A stretch of 61,421 nucleotides of DNA from Lentzea albida (GCF_900111005.1 NZ_FOFV01000031.1:1-61421); one strand, 5' to 3'. Counted from the first letter of the stretch, positions 33,865 through 42,571 are shown. Notes: a model not told the origin generated them from the letters alone. Numbers and translations are program-made.

Positions 33865-35324
33865 ACCCCCGCGTCACGCGCAGCCCGCTGCGGCTGCGCG
33901 CCGACCCGCGCCGGGTCATCACCAAGCTGTTCGTGCCGGGCGAGGAAGTGCCCGAGCACGAGTCGCGGTCGGCGGCCGTCATCCGGCGGGTGATGGCGCT
34001 GGACGAGTCGACCACGTGCGCGGCGCTCGACCGCACGGTCCGCTTGTTCGCCGGACGGCACCGGAACGTCTGCGGGACCTTCGCGGACAACTTCGCGAGC
34101 GTCAGCCACCGGCTGTCCGCGGACGCCGAGCTCTCCGAGTCCCGCCGTCTCCTGATCGGCGCCTACTTCACCCACGAGTACGCCGTCGAGGGTGCCGCGC
34201 TGTGCAACCCGTCCATGGTCGCCCACCCCGACCAGAGCGGGATGGCACAGGGGCAGCTGCGGTTCGTGCTGAGCGTGCGCGGCATCGGCGAGGGGCACCT
34301 GTCCTCGATCGGCTTCCGCACCGGGGTGGCGGGCCCGGGCGGTGTGCTCACCGTGGATTCGCAGCCGGGCGTCATCAGCACCGGGCTGCGCACGGACTCG
34401 ATCCACGACAAGGGTCTCTTCCTCGGCAAGCTCGCCGAGCGGGGCCACGACGACGAGGTGTCGGCCGTGCTCAGCCGGTGGTTGCCCGCGCGGTTCACCG
34501 GAGCGGAGCTCGACGAGCTGCTGGCCGGCCTGCACCCCAAGCTGGTCGCCAGGCAGGCGGCTCACCGGACGGTCGAGCTGGTCAGGTGGATCGCCGCGTG
34601 CAATTACACCACCGACTTCCCGGAGGACTCCGCGGTCAGCGGCCGGGTGCTCTGGCCGACCGGCCCGTCGGAACGCCACGGCATGGAAGACGCGCGGTTC
34701 GTGCGCTTCTCCGACGACGACGGCTCGCAGACCTACTACGCGACCTACACGGCCTACGACGGAGTCGACGTTGCGCCGCAACTGTTGCAGACAGACGACT
34801 TCCGCACGTTCCGGATCACACAGCTGACCGGTCCCGCCGCGCGCAACAAGGGAATGGCGCTGTTCCCCCGCCGCATCGGCGGCAGGTTCGCCGCCTTGTC
34901 CCGCGGTGACGGCGAGAGCACGGCTGTGACGACGTCCGACGACCTCAAGTCGTGGAACGAACCCCGGTCCGTGGCGGCGCCGGGCAGGGACTGGGACCTC
35001 GTCCAGGTCGGCAACTGCGGCTCGCCGGTCGAGACCCCCGAGGGCTGGCTCGTCCTCACCCACGGGGTCGGTCCGATGCGGCTCTACTCGATGGGAGCGA
35101 TGCTGCTCGACCTCGACGACCCGGCGAAGGTGCTCGCCACGCTGCCGGAGCCGCTGCTGACGCCGAACGCCGCTGAGCGCGACGGTTACGTGCCCAACGT
35201 CGTCTACTCGTGCGGCGGTCTGCTGCACGGCGACACCCTCGTGATCCCGTACGGCGCGAGCGACGCGACCATCGGCCTCGCCACCACCTCGGTGGGCGAC
35301 ATGCTCGCCGCGATGGCGCCCTGA
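33861..35324 (+). CDS. GH130-family mannoside phosphorylase/hydrolase
   Basis: 487 aa. An N-terminal helical extension (~1-270) precedes a five-bladed beta-propeller with GMEDARFVRFSDDDG, TYTAYDG, RDWDLVQVGNCGSPVETPEG and VLTHGVGPMRLYSMGA, the typical GH130 active-site blades. The family cleaves beta-mannosides by phosphorolysis or hydrolysis. It is the third gene of the glycan cluster. Confidence 0.82.
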   Translation: MNPRVTRSPLRLRADPRRVITKLFVPGEEVPEHESRSAAVIRRVMALDESTTCAALDRTVRLFAGRHRNVCGTFADNFASVSHRLSADAELSESRRLLIGAYFTHEYAVEGAALCNPSMVAHPDQSGMAQGQLRFVLSVRGIGEGHLSSIGFRTGVAGPGGVLTVDSQPGVISTGLRTDSIHDKGLFLGKLAERGHDDEVSAVLSRWLPARFTGAELDELLAGLHPKLVARQAAHRTVELVRWIAACNYTTDFPEDSAVSGRVLWPTGPSERHGMEDARFVRFSDDDGSQTYYATYTAYDGVDVAPQLLQTDDFRTFRITQLTGPAARNKGMALFPRRIGGRFAALSRGDGESTAVTTSDDLKSWNEPRSVAAPGRDWDLVQVGNCGSPVETPEGWLVLTHGVGPMRLYSMGAMLLDLDDPAKVLATLPEPLLTPNAAERDGYVPNVVYSCGGLLHGDTLVIPYGASDATIGLATTSVGDMLAAMAP

Positions 35325-35339
35325 GATCGTTTCGCGCTT

Positions 35340-35366
35340 GTTTGAAGGTGGCGGGGCAACGGGTAA
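35340..35366 (+). promoter_or_regulatory. Possible SigB/SigF-like promoter before desaturase
   Basis: GTTT (35340-35343), 17 bases, GGGTAA (35361-35366), 75 bases before GTG 35442. Spacing is two bases longer than the other three, so confidence is lower. Confidence 0.35.
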
Positions 35367-35441
35367 GCCCTTCTGACTGACATCACCGTTCGCCCGAGAC
35401 CCCGGCGGCACCGACAAGATCGCCGTCCGGAGGTTCGCGAC

Positions 35442-36401
35442 GTGACCACGACAGTGCCCCGCACGCAGTCCGCACCCCAGCCACTGCTCGCGGGGGAGAA
35501 CTCCCCGTTCGAGAGATTCCTGGTCAAGCTCTTCGCGGTCGTTCCCGCGCTGGCGCTCGCCGTCGCGGTGCCGTTCGCGTGGGGCTGGGGTCTGGGCTGG
35601 ACCGATGTGGGTCTCGCCGTGTCCTTCTACACCCTCACCTGCCTCGGCGTGACCGTCGGTTTCCACCGCTACTTCACCCACGGCGCGTTCAAGGCCACCC
35701 AGGCGCTGCGGATCGGGCTCGCGATGATCGGCAGCATGGCCATGCAGGGACCGGTCATCGGCTGGGTCGCCGACCACCGCCGCCACCACGCCTTCGCCGA
35801 CCGCGAGGGCGACCCGCACTCCCCCTGGCTGTTCGGCACGTCGGCCACGGCGCTGGCCAAGGGCTTCTGGCACGCGCACATGGGCTGGATGTTCCGCCGC
35901 GACCTGACCAACGCCGCCCGCTTCGCACCGGACCTGGAGGCCGATCCCGACCTCCAGCGGGTCAACCGCCTGTTCCCCGCGCTGACGGCCGTCACCCTCC
36001 TCGCGCCCGCCGTGGCCGGAGGGCTGATCAGCTGGAGCTGGTGGGGTGCGCTCACGGCGTTCTTCTGGGCGAGCCTCGTGCGGGTGGCCGTGCTGCACCA
36101 CGTCACGTGGTCGGTCAACTCGATCTGCCACATGATCGGCGACCGGCCGTTGGAGGCGCGCGACAAGTCCGCGAACTTCTGGCCCCTGGCGATCCTGTCC
36201 ATGGGCGAGTCCTGGCACAACTCCCACCACGCCGATCCCACGTGCGCACGGCACGGAGTCCGTCGTGGTCAGATCGACATCTCCGCGCGCCTGATCCGCG
36301 TGTTCGAGCTGCTCGGCTGGGCGACCGCCGTGCGCTGGCCGAAGCCGGAGCGCCTGGCACGCAAGCTGAAGTCGGCCAGCGACGCCCGAACGGCGGCGTG
36401 A
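35442..36401 (+). CDS. Acyl-CoA delta-9 desaturase-like membrane enzyme
   Basis: 319 aa. Histidine boxes HRYFTH (75-80), HRRHH (112-116) and HNSHH (~258-262) match stearoyl-CoA desaturases (DesA3/SCD type), with four transmembrane helices around them. It introduces a cis double bond in C16-C18 acyl-CoA. With the acyl-lipid enzyme at 2865 the window has two di-iron desaturases of different subfamilies. Confidence 0.9.
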   Translation: MTTTVPRTQSAPQPLLAGENSPFERFLVKLFAVVPALALAVAVPFAWGWGLGWTDVGLAVSFYTLTCLGVTVGFHRYFTHGAFKATQALRIGLAMIGSMAMQGPVIGWVADHRRHHAFADREGDPHSPWLFGTSATALAKGFWHAHMGWMFRRDLTNAARFAPDLEADPDLQRVNRLFPALTAVTLLAPAVAGGLISWSWWGALTAFFWASLVRVAVLHHVTWSVNSICHMIGDRPLEARDKSANFWPLAILSMGESWHNSHHADPTCARHGVRRGQIDISARLIRVFELLGWATAVRWPKPERLARKLKSASDARTAA

Positions 36402-36464
36402 GCCGGTCCGGTACCGCACTAAGGTCACCTGTAGCCGGTCCGGTACCGCACAAAGGTCACCTGT
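36401..36464 (+). repeat. Two tandem 32-bp direct repeats (possible operator)
   Basis: Units 36401-36432 and 36433-36464 differ at one base. Each contains the palindromic CCGGTACCG near its middle and ends AGGTCACCTGT. They begin at the last base of the desaturase stop and lie about 90 bases before the next gene, where a regulator or termination factor could bind. Confidence 0.8.
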
Positions 36465-36554
36465 GCGCCTGGCCCGGTCAGGTGAGAACTCCACGACCGC
36501 CCCGGCCCCCGGCGGTGCATCGTCCACCCCACCCGGTCTGGAGTGTTGCCCGCG

Positions 36555-37481
36555 ATGATGGGTTTGTCCGACGTCACCCGGCTGGAACAGCACACCCGCG
36601 CGCTGCGCGAGATGGACTACCGCCACGGGGGTGAGTCCTGCCTGGACCGGGTGCGAACGCAGATCCGCGAGAACCTCCCGCTGCTCGTCGCCCCCGCGCC
36701 GGACGACGTCCGGCGGCGGTTGCACGTCGCTCTCGCCGACCTGCGCAACCTCGCCGGCTGGGTGTCGTTCGACGCCGGTCAGGTCACGGCGGCGCACAAC
36801 CACTTCGCGCACGCGTTGGCACTCGCCGGAGTGGCCCGGGACGACGGCCTGCTCGCGAACGTGTGCTACCGGCTCGGCCGGGTGTACCTGCACCACGGGA
36901 ACCTCGACGAGGCGTTGCGGTACTTCGACCTCGGCCGCCTCGCGGCGGCGCGCTCCGGCGACCGGCTCGCGGCCAGCATCCTGACCGTCAACGCGGCGTG
37001 GGCGTGCGCGCAGAAGGGCGCCGAGCACCACGCGCTGACATTGCTCGAACGCGGCCGAGAGCAGTTCGGCGCCGCGGACCGCACCGAGGTGGCCGGCTGG
37101 GCGAGGTTCTTCACCGAGCCAGACCTCTCGGCCATGGCGGGCGCGGTGCACTCGGCCCTGGTGGACACCGCGGGGCCGCACCACGCGCGCACCGCCATGC
37201 CGCTGCTCGTCACGGCGGTCGACGGCTACGGCGAGGACATGCTCCGAAGCCGGGTCCTCAGCCTGATCCTGCTGTCCACCGGCCAGCTCGTCGAAGGAGA
37301 CGTCGACGTCGGCGTCGCCACCGGCCTGCGAGCACTCGAGTCGGCGGCCACCGTCGGTTCGGCCCGGATGCGCGACCGCTTCCGCCCTCTCGCCGCGCAA
37401 GCGCGCAGACACCCGTCCCACACCGGTGCACTCGACCTCGCCGATCTCGTCGACGCGAGAACCACAACAGCGGCACCATGA
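36555..37481 (+). CDS. TPR-type regulator lacking its XRE DNA-binding domain
   Basis: 308 aa. It begins MGLSDVTRLEQHTRALREMD, which matches the middle of actinobacterial XRE-TPR regulators just after the HTH, and goes on with TPR-like pairs (ANVCYRLGRVYLHHGNLDEA, TVNAAWACAQKGAEHHALTL). The N-terminal HTH is missing and no upstream ORF supplies it. GGAG lies 11 bases before ATG 36555; GTG 36543 is an alternative. The direct repeats upstream may control it. Confidence 0.7.
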   Translation: MMGLSDVTRLEQHTRALREMDYRHGGESCLDRVRTQIRENLPLLVAPAPDDVRRRLHVALADLRNLAGWVSFDAGQVTAAHNHFAHALALAGVARDDGLLANVCYRLGRVYLHHGNLDEALRYFDLGRLAAARSGDRLAASILTVNAAWACAQKGAEHHALTLLERGREQFGAADRTEVAGWARFFTEPDLSAMAGAVHSALVDTAGPHHARTAMPLLVTAVDGYGEDMLRSRVLSLILLSTGQLVEGDVDVGVATGLRALESAATVGSARMRDRFRPLAAQARRHPSHTGALDLADLVDARTTTAAP

Positions 37482-37585
37482 ACCACGAGCGCGCGGTCGC
37501 GCTGCCGGCATCCGGGTTCCCGCCGCAGCGGTCCGGTCTCCGAAGAACCCGATCGCCCCCGCAAAGACGAATCGAGGTGGCTCAC

Positions 37586-38302
37586 ATGCTCGTCGAGAAC
37601 CTGGCCGAGACGTTCGTCGAGCTCGCCGACACCCTGGTCGCGGACTTCGACCCGGTCGAGTTCATGCACCTGCTGGCTGACCGCTGCGTCACGGCCCTGG
37701 GCGTGGACGCGGCCGGCATCCTGCTCGTCGACGACCAAGGCGAACTGCAGGTGGTCGGTGCCTCCAGCGAACGTGCGCGCGTGCTGGAACTGTTCGAGCT
37801 GCAGCACAGGCAGGGCCCGTGCATGGAGTGCTACCTGAGCAGCGAACCGCTCACGGTCGCCGGGTTCAGCGAGCCGCGCCAGCGGTGGCCGGCGTTCTCC
37901 GCGGCGGCGGTGACGGCGGGGTTCGGCGCGGTGCACGCCGTGCCGATGCGGCTGCGCGAGCAGACGGTGGGCGCGCTGAACCTCTTCACCGTCGCGGACA
38001 GCGCGCTCGGCGACACGCGGGCCAGGGTGGCGAGGGCGATGGCGGACGTGGCCACCATCGGCCTGCTCCAGTCACAGGTCATCAGTGGCCGGGAGCTGCT
38101 CGCGGAGCAGCTGCGGCACGCCCTGCGGAGCAGGGTCCTCATCGAGCAGGCCAAAGGTGTGCTCGCCGAGCGCCTGCAGGTCGAGATGGGCGAGGCGTTC
38201 GACCTCCTGCGCCACCACGCGAGGAGCAACCACCTGCACCTGAGCCTGGTGGCACAGGACGTCGTCGACGGCACGACCGAGCTGACGGCCCGCAGGTCGT
38301 AG
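37586..38302 (+). CDS. GAF-ANTAR transcription antitermination regulator
   Basis: 238 aa. MLVENLAETFVELADTLVAD opens the GAF domain (~20-160), then ANTAR (~165-230) with SRVLIEQAKGVLAERLQVEM and AFDLLRHHAR. The closest relatives in the window are the proteins at 14121 and 40303. ATG 37586 has GAGG eight bases upstream. It converges on the transglutaminase gene 12 bases away. Confidence 0.9.
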   Translation: MLVENLAETFVELADTLVADFDPVEFMHLLADRCVTALGVDAAGILLVDDQGELQVVGASSERARVLELFELQHRQGPCMECYLSSEPLTVAGFSEPRQRWPAFSAAAVTAGFGAVHAVPMRLREQTVGALNLFTVADSALGDTRARVARAMADVATIGLLQSQVISGRELLAEQLRHALRSRVLIEQAKGVLAERLQVEMGEAFDLLRHHARSNHLHLSLVAQDVVDGTTELTARRS

Positions 38303-38314
38303 CAACCGGCGGCC

Positions 38315-39178
38315 TCATCGCCAGGCGGGAGCCTTGTCCTCCTCGGCGTGGACGACCATCGACTCCAGCACAGGACCTCCGAAGGTGGTGACCATGGGGA
38401 CGTCGGCGGCATCCCGGCCACGGCCGATCACCACCCTGCCCTTGCGCTGCACGCTGTTGCGCGGGTCGAAGGTCCACCAGCGGTCTCCCAGCCAGACCTC
38501 CATCCACGCCGCGAAGTCCATCGGCGCCCCGTCCGGCGGCACGTCCAGGTCGGGCAGGTACCCGAACACGTAGCGGGCGGGAATGTTGAGCGCACGGCAG
38601 AACGAGATCGCCAGGTGCGTGAAGTCCCGGCACACTCCGATGCCCGTGGCGTTGACGTCGGCCGCGGTGGACAGCGGCGTGGAGGTGCCGTAGCCGAACT
38701 CCAACGACTCGTGGACGTGCCGGCAGATCGCCCGGACCCTGCCGTAGCCCGGCGGATGCGCGCCGAACCTCGACCAGGCCTCGTCGCCGAGCACGTCGGA
38801 CACGCAGTAGCGGCTGGGCAACGTGTACAGCAGCACTTCGCCGGGGAGGTCGTCGGGCCACCTCTCCGGAGCGTTCTCGTCGACGTCCTCGACGTGATCG
38901 GGCACGTCCGCCCAGGCCGAATAGCGCACCGTGGACAGTCCGGGCGGCAGCACCAGACGCGCGAGCCAGTTGCCGTACACGTCGAAGTGGTCGCGCACGG
39001 GAACCTCGGGCTCGGCGAACAGGTTCTCGCCGCTCACCCGCACGTGGTTCTGCCGATCCGGTCTCACCATGAAGACAGCCGGTGTGGGCACCTCGGCACG
39101 GTAGGTGAACGCACAGCCGACGCGGAGCAGGCGAGTGCCCCGCGTCGATCGCGCCTCGCCGCTGTGGCGGGAGGTCAA
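38315..39178 (-). CDS. Transglutaminase-like cysteine protein, atypical active site
   Basis: 287 aa from TTG 39178, which overlaps the stop of the 53-aa gene (TTGA). N-terminal beta domain (LLRVGCAFTYRAEVPTPAVF) and transglutaminase core with Cys183 in GVCRDFTHLAISFCRALNIP and the Asp in WWTFDPRN. The usual His in a DxHAW motif is Ala224 (MDFAAWMEV), so activity is uncertain. It ends the DUF5994 operon. Confidence 0.78.
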   Translation of the reverse strand: MTSRHSGEARSTRGTRLLRVGCAFTYRAEVPTPAVFMVRPDRQNHVRVSGENLFAEPEVPVRDHFDVYGNWLARLVLPPGLSTVRYSAWADVPDHVEDVDENAPERWPDDLPGEVLLYTLPSRYCVSDVLGDEAWSRFGAHPPGYGRVRAICRHVHESLEFGYGTSTPLSTAADVNATGIGVCRDFTHLAISFCRALNIPARYVFGYLPDLDVPPDGAPMDFAAWMEVWLGDRWWTFDPRNSVQRKGRVVIGRGRDAADVPMVTTFGGPVLESMVVHAEEDKAPAWR

Positions 39179-39336
39179 CGCACCCGCTCGGGGATGTGGT
39201 CGAGCGCGCGCAACACGTGCACGGCCACATCCCGCGCGGCCTTGTCGCCGAGCTCGGTGCGGCCGGTCAGCACGTCCTCCACCACCTTGAGCCGGCGCTC
39301 GTAGGAGGAGGTGAAGGTGGAAGTCGGTTCGGTCAT
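39175..39336 (-). CDS. 53-aa conserved small protein, DUF5994 partner (paralog)
   Basis: MTEPTSTFTSSYERRLKVVE to LDHIPERVR, homologous to the 51-aa product at 1331. The ATG overlaps the DUF5994 stop (ATGA), and its stop overlaps the transglutaminase TTG. The tight packing supports a shared function. Confidence 0.75.
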   Translation of the reverse strand: MTEPTSTFTSSYERRLKVVEDVLTGRTELGDKAARDVAVHVLRALDHIPERVR

Positions 39337-39884
39337 CGTGCTTCTCCCGTCTTCTGCTGGGGTATCCGGCCGCCCTCGCCCTCCCAGTTGTCCACAGTGG
39401 ACCCCTCGGCCTCCTCGGACCTCCGGACGCCGGTGCGGAGCAGGGCTTCGACGGTGTCGGCGTTGTCGCGCTGGACGGCGGACATCATCGTGTGGTGGGC
39501 GGCGGACGGCTCGGTGTCCGGTGGGACGACGAGCAGCGCGATGCGGCGCCGATCACCCGCGACGAGGTCGAGGGTGTGCGCCGGCCGGGACCAGAACCCG
39601 CTGAGGCGGACGCGGACGCCGTCCACCGCGATCTGACGCGGGGCCATGTCCCAGTCCGTCAGGGTGTAGCTCACCCGCGGGATGTCGCCCAGCCGAACTG
39701 CCAGCACCGCGAGCAGTGCGGGCAGTTCGGCGGCGAGGTCCCGGGAACGCGGCCACCACGCACCGTCGACATACCCCGTGGTGAGCCCCTTCGGCCGCAA
39801 CCGCAGTCGCAGTTGGTGGTGCCGAGGCTGCTCGGTGGCCGTGACGGCCGGTGGGGCGATGGACTGGTGCGGAGCCGACGTCAT
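39333..39884 (-). CDS. DUF5994 family protein, copy 2
   Basis: 183 aa from ATG 39884. The core RLRPKGLTTGYVDGAWWPRS matches copy 1, with a longer Glu/Gly-rich C-terminus. It heads the three-gene overlapped operon with the 53-aa protein and the transglutaminase. The start was chosen because the conserved leader ends exactly there, as at 833. Confidence 0.8.
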   Translation of the reverse strand: MTSAPHQSIAPPAVTATEQPRHHQLRLRLRPKGLTTGYVDGAWWPRSRDLAAELPALLAVLAVRLGDIPRVSYTLTDWDMAPRQIAVDGVRVRLSGFWSRPAHTLDLVAGDRRRIALLVVPPDTEPSAAHHTMMSAVQRDNADTVEALLRTGVRRSEEAEGSTVDNWEGEGGRIPQQKTGEAR

Positions 39885-39995
39885 GCCGGAACTCCCGTCT
39901 CCGGCCGGAAAAAATGGCCGGTTGAGGTTTAGCCGAGTACGACCTGAGCTTGACCGCACAGGTGCGAAATGTTCTCGGCAAAAATGACTCTACAC
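39885..39995 (-). promoter_or_regulatory. Conserved leader of DUF5994 copy 2
   Basis: Read on the minus strand, this sequence aligns with 725-832 base for base over long stretches, including GCGGTCAAGCTCAGGTCGTA. The gap to the next gene (39996-40302) shows AT-richer sequence near 40000-40030 that may hold divergent promoters, and nothing else recognisable. Confidence 0.55.
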
Positions 39996-40302
39996 GCTTT
40001 TCCTGCACCAGACTGATTGTGAGCCCGCTATTTCCGAGTTCCGTTCTCTCCCGTCAGAACTCGACCGTTCGGCCGCACGGCTCCGGCTCGGCTGCCAGCG
40101 CGGCCCAGTGCGGATCCACGAGAAGTCGCCGAAGAGTGTCCGGCCCGCGCTTTCGGCGCTAAGCTGGGAAAACCGCCAGGACCCAGCGGCAGCTCCGCTC
40201 TCGTGAGAAGACGTCGGTGAGCGCCGCGGGCGAGCGTGGTGGGACCTCGGTGCCGGATCAGTCAGCGGGAGTGGCGACCACGACGACTGAGAGGTGACCG
40301 AG

Positions 40303-41043
40303 GTGTCGGACCACCAGGTGGCACAAATGTTCATCGAACTCGCCGATGCGCTCGTGGAGCGTTTCGACAGCATCGAGTTCCTGCACCTCCTGGCCGAGCG
40401 CAGCGTCCGGCTGCTGCCGGTGGACGCGGCGGGAATCCTGCTGGCCGACGAGCACGGAGCGCTCGAACTGGTGGCCGCGTCCAGCAGGCTGGCTCGTCCG
40501 CTCGAGCACTTCCTCCTGCAGAGCGCGGACGGACCGTCCGAGGAGTCGTTCCACTCCGGACAGACGGTGCGGTGCCCCGACCTGAGAGCGCTGCCACCGC
40601 GCTGGCCCCGGTTCGCCTCCGCGGCGGTGAAGCTCGGGTTCCTCGCGGTCGACACCGTGCCCATGCGCCTGCGCGGCGAGGTGGTCGGTTCGCTCAACCT
40701 GTTCCGGACGTCAGCGGGCGCGTTGCCCGCCGAGGCGGAAACCCTCGCGCGGTCCTTCGCGAACGTGGCGACGATCAGCCTGTTCCAGGTGCGTCCGGGC
40801 GCGGCCACCCGGGCGGTAGCCGAGCACCTGGAGACGGCGCTGTCCGACCTCGTCGTGATCGAGCAGGCCAAAGGCCTGCTGACCGAGCGGCTCGAGATCG
40901 GTGTCGCGGACGCCTTGTCCCTCATGCGCAACTACGCGCGCAACACCGGTCAGCTGCTGTCGGACGTCGCCAGGCAGGTCACCGAGCGCTCACCGTCGGT
41001 CTCCGGGCTGACGAGGATCAGCAAACCGCATCCTCGCTGGTGA
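40303..41043 (+). CDS. GAF-ANTAR transcription antitermination regulator
   Basis: 246 aa. MSDHQVAQMFIELADALVER, GAF (~15-160), ANTAR (~170-230) with SDLVVIEQAKGLLTERLEIG and ALSLMRNYARN. GTG 40303 has AGAGG eight bases upstream, while GTG 40294 overlaps that site. The last 26 bases overlap the convergent STAS gene. Confidence 0.88.
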   Translation: MSDHQVAQMFIELADALVERFDSIEFLHLLAERSVRLLPVDAAGILLADEHGALELVAASSRLARPLEHFLLQSADGPSEESFHSGQTVRCPDLRALPPRWPRFASAAVKLGFLAVDTVPMRLRGEVVGSLNLFRTSAGALPAEAETLARSFANVATISLFQVRPGAATRAVAEHLETALSDLVVIEQAKGLLTERLEIGVADALSLMRNYARNTGQLLSDVARQVTERSPSVSGLTRISKPHPRW

Positions 41044-41452
41044 GACGGGAGCGCCCGCACGCCAGCGCCTCGTCCACGTCGAGGTGGAGGTCCAGCACAC
41101 CCGTCAACCCGGTGATGATCAGCGGCAGCCGCACCGGCCGAGTGCGCGCGACGACGCACAGCACCGTGCCCCTCAGCTGCGCCCTCTCCCTGACGACGAC
41201 CAGGACGGTGAGTCCGGCCGCGCAGAGGAGATCCACCTCGCCGAGGTCGAGGACCAGGTGATGGGCGGACCGCAGCTGTTCGTCGATCCGGTCGTGCAGC
41301 ACTGAGCAGCTGCTCGTGTCCACCTCGCCGTGCACGGCGAGGACGACCGCTCCTGTGGGGGCGGTCCACTCGGCGATGGCGAGAAGGTCGGTGGGACGAG
41401 TGCTTGCCTGAACGGCCCGCGAGCCTGCGGCGCTGGTGAGTTCGGTGTGCAC
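41018..41452 (-). CDS. STAS-domain protein without phosphorylatable serine
   Basis: 144 aa from GTG 41452 (GAGGAAGG seven bases upstream). STAS strands and helices from ~residue 25 (LLAIAEWTAPTGAVVLAVHG). At the usual DSSG site the sequence reads LLCAAGLTVL, so the phospho-serine is alanine. Such variants may be constitutively free antagonists or have another partner. A GTACCG-GAAA-CGGTAC inverted repeat (41500-41515) lies in its upstream region. Confidence 0.7.
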   Translation of the reverse strand: MHTELTSAAGSRAVQASTRPTDLLAIAEWTAPTGAVVLAVHGEVDTSSCSVLHDRIDEQLRSAHHLVLDLGEVDLLCAAGLTVLVVVRERAQLRGTVLCVVARTRPVRLPLIITGLTGVLDLHLDVDEALACGRSRLTSEDAVC

Positions 41453-41645
41453 CTGGGAGCCTTCCTCGACGGCTGACGCTACGCCGGGGTCCAGGGCACG
41501 TACCGGAAACGGTACACCCCTGCGCGGAACTTCCGAAAGCGCTGCGGGCCGCACGACCTCCCGGACAAGACGATCCAGTCCACTGTGGATGATCGACGAC
41601 ACCGGCCGCGCGGCGGTGGAGTAGCGTCGGGCCATCAACGACTCG

Positions 41646-42335
41646 GTGAACGAAGAGGGACCTGCCCAGAGCTCCACCCGGATCACGGGGAGGATTCGCG
41701 CGGGCGCCGCCGTGGTGATGGCCCTGCTCGCGCTCCTCGCCGTGGCGCTGGCGGTGGTGCTCGGTGCCGACCACGCGGGCGCCGTGCTGTTGGGGGCGCT
41801 CGGCTGGTTCGTCGCCCTGGCGGCCCGGCTGCCGGTGCTGGGTTCCGCCGGGAGGCTGCACGCCCTCCGACGGCGCGAGACCATCATCGCGCTGGTGTCC
41901 GGCGCCACCGACGAGGTGGTCCGGCTCGCTGTGGTCCTGGTCGCCGTCAGCGGTGTGGAGTCGGCGCTCTGGGCAGGGTTCGGCTGGGCGCTGGCCCAGC
42001 TCGTCTTCACCGCCGCCACCGAGCTGCCGAAGTTCAGCTGGCCCGTCGGCCGGCAGGCGTCTGAACAGCTCAAAGCACAGGGTGGGTTCGTCAGCACGCA
42101 TCCGCTCCACAGCGCGGTGCGCGGCGTCACGGCGATCTCGTTCCACCTCGGGGCGACCCTGCTGCTGAGCGCCGGGCTGTGGTGGGTGGCGGTGACCGCG
42201 TCCGCGCACGTCCTGGTGAACATCGGATTCGCCCGCTGGGCCGGGAAGCGGCTCGTGGCGGTCGAAGTGTTCGCCGTCGTCGTGGGCGCGGTGGTGCTGG
42301 TGGCAGGACTGACCAGTGCCGATGTGCTCGGCTGA
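41646..42335 (+). CDS. Polytopic membrane protein, possibly YhfC-like
   Basis: 229 aa with six or seven hydrophobic helices. SGATDEVVRLAVVLVAVSGV and HSAVRGVTAISFHLGATLLL place conserved charged residues and a His in membrane helices, reminiscent of YhfC/CPBP intramembrane metalloproteases, but the match is loose. It is divergent from the STAS gene. Function is unknown. Confidence 0.5.
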   Translation: MNEEGPAQSSTRITGRIRAGAAVVMALLALLAVALAVVLGADHAGAVLLGALGWFVALAARLPVLGSAGRLHALRRRETIIALVSGATDEVVRLAVVLVAVSGVESALWAGFGWALAQLVFTAATELPKFSWPVGRQASEQLKAQGGFVSTHPLHSAVRGVTAISFHLGATLLLSAGLWWVAVTASAHVLVNIGFARWAGKRLVAVEVFAVVVGAVVLVAGLTSADVLG

Positions 42336-42394
42336 CGGCCCTGGAGAGAGCGTGCGCCGGGGGACGCACGCTCCCGTGGAGCGACAGGAACCGG

Positions 42395-42571
42395 TCAGCT
42401 CTTCTTGAAGATGTCCTTGACCTTCTCGGCCGACTCCTTCAGGTTGCCCTTCGCCTGGTCCGCCTTGCCCTCGTTCTCCAGGCCCTGGTCGTCGGTCGCG
42501 TCTCCCACGCCTTCCTTGACCTTGCCCTTGACCTGGTCGGCCTTGGCGTCGAACTTGTCGTCGGTGCCCAT
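42395..42571 (-). CDS. CsbD family stress protein
   Basis: 58 aa, highly charged: MGTDDKFDAKADQVKGKVKE, then NEGKADQAKGNLKES, the two CsbD repeats. The family is strongly induced in general stress (SigB-controlled in Bacillus). ATG 42571 was preferred to a longer in-frame start. Confidence 0.92.
   Translation of the reverse strand: MGTDDKFDAKADQVKGKVKEGVGDATDDQGLENEGKADQAKGNLKESAEKVKDIFKKS

Noticed and set aside
33753..37511. 1252-codon open frame on the minus strand across GH130 and desaturase genes
   Set aside because: Composition is typical antisense shadow; three well-supported plus-strand genes occupy the interval.
41500..41515. GTACCG-GAAA-CGGTAC palindrome as a defined operator
   Set aside because: Only one copy seen near the STAS gene and similarity to the 36401 repeats is limited to GGTAC; too weak to call.
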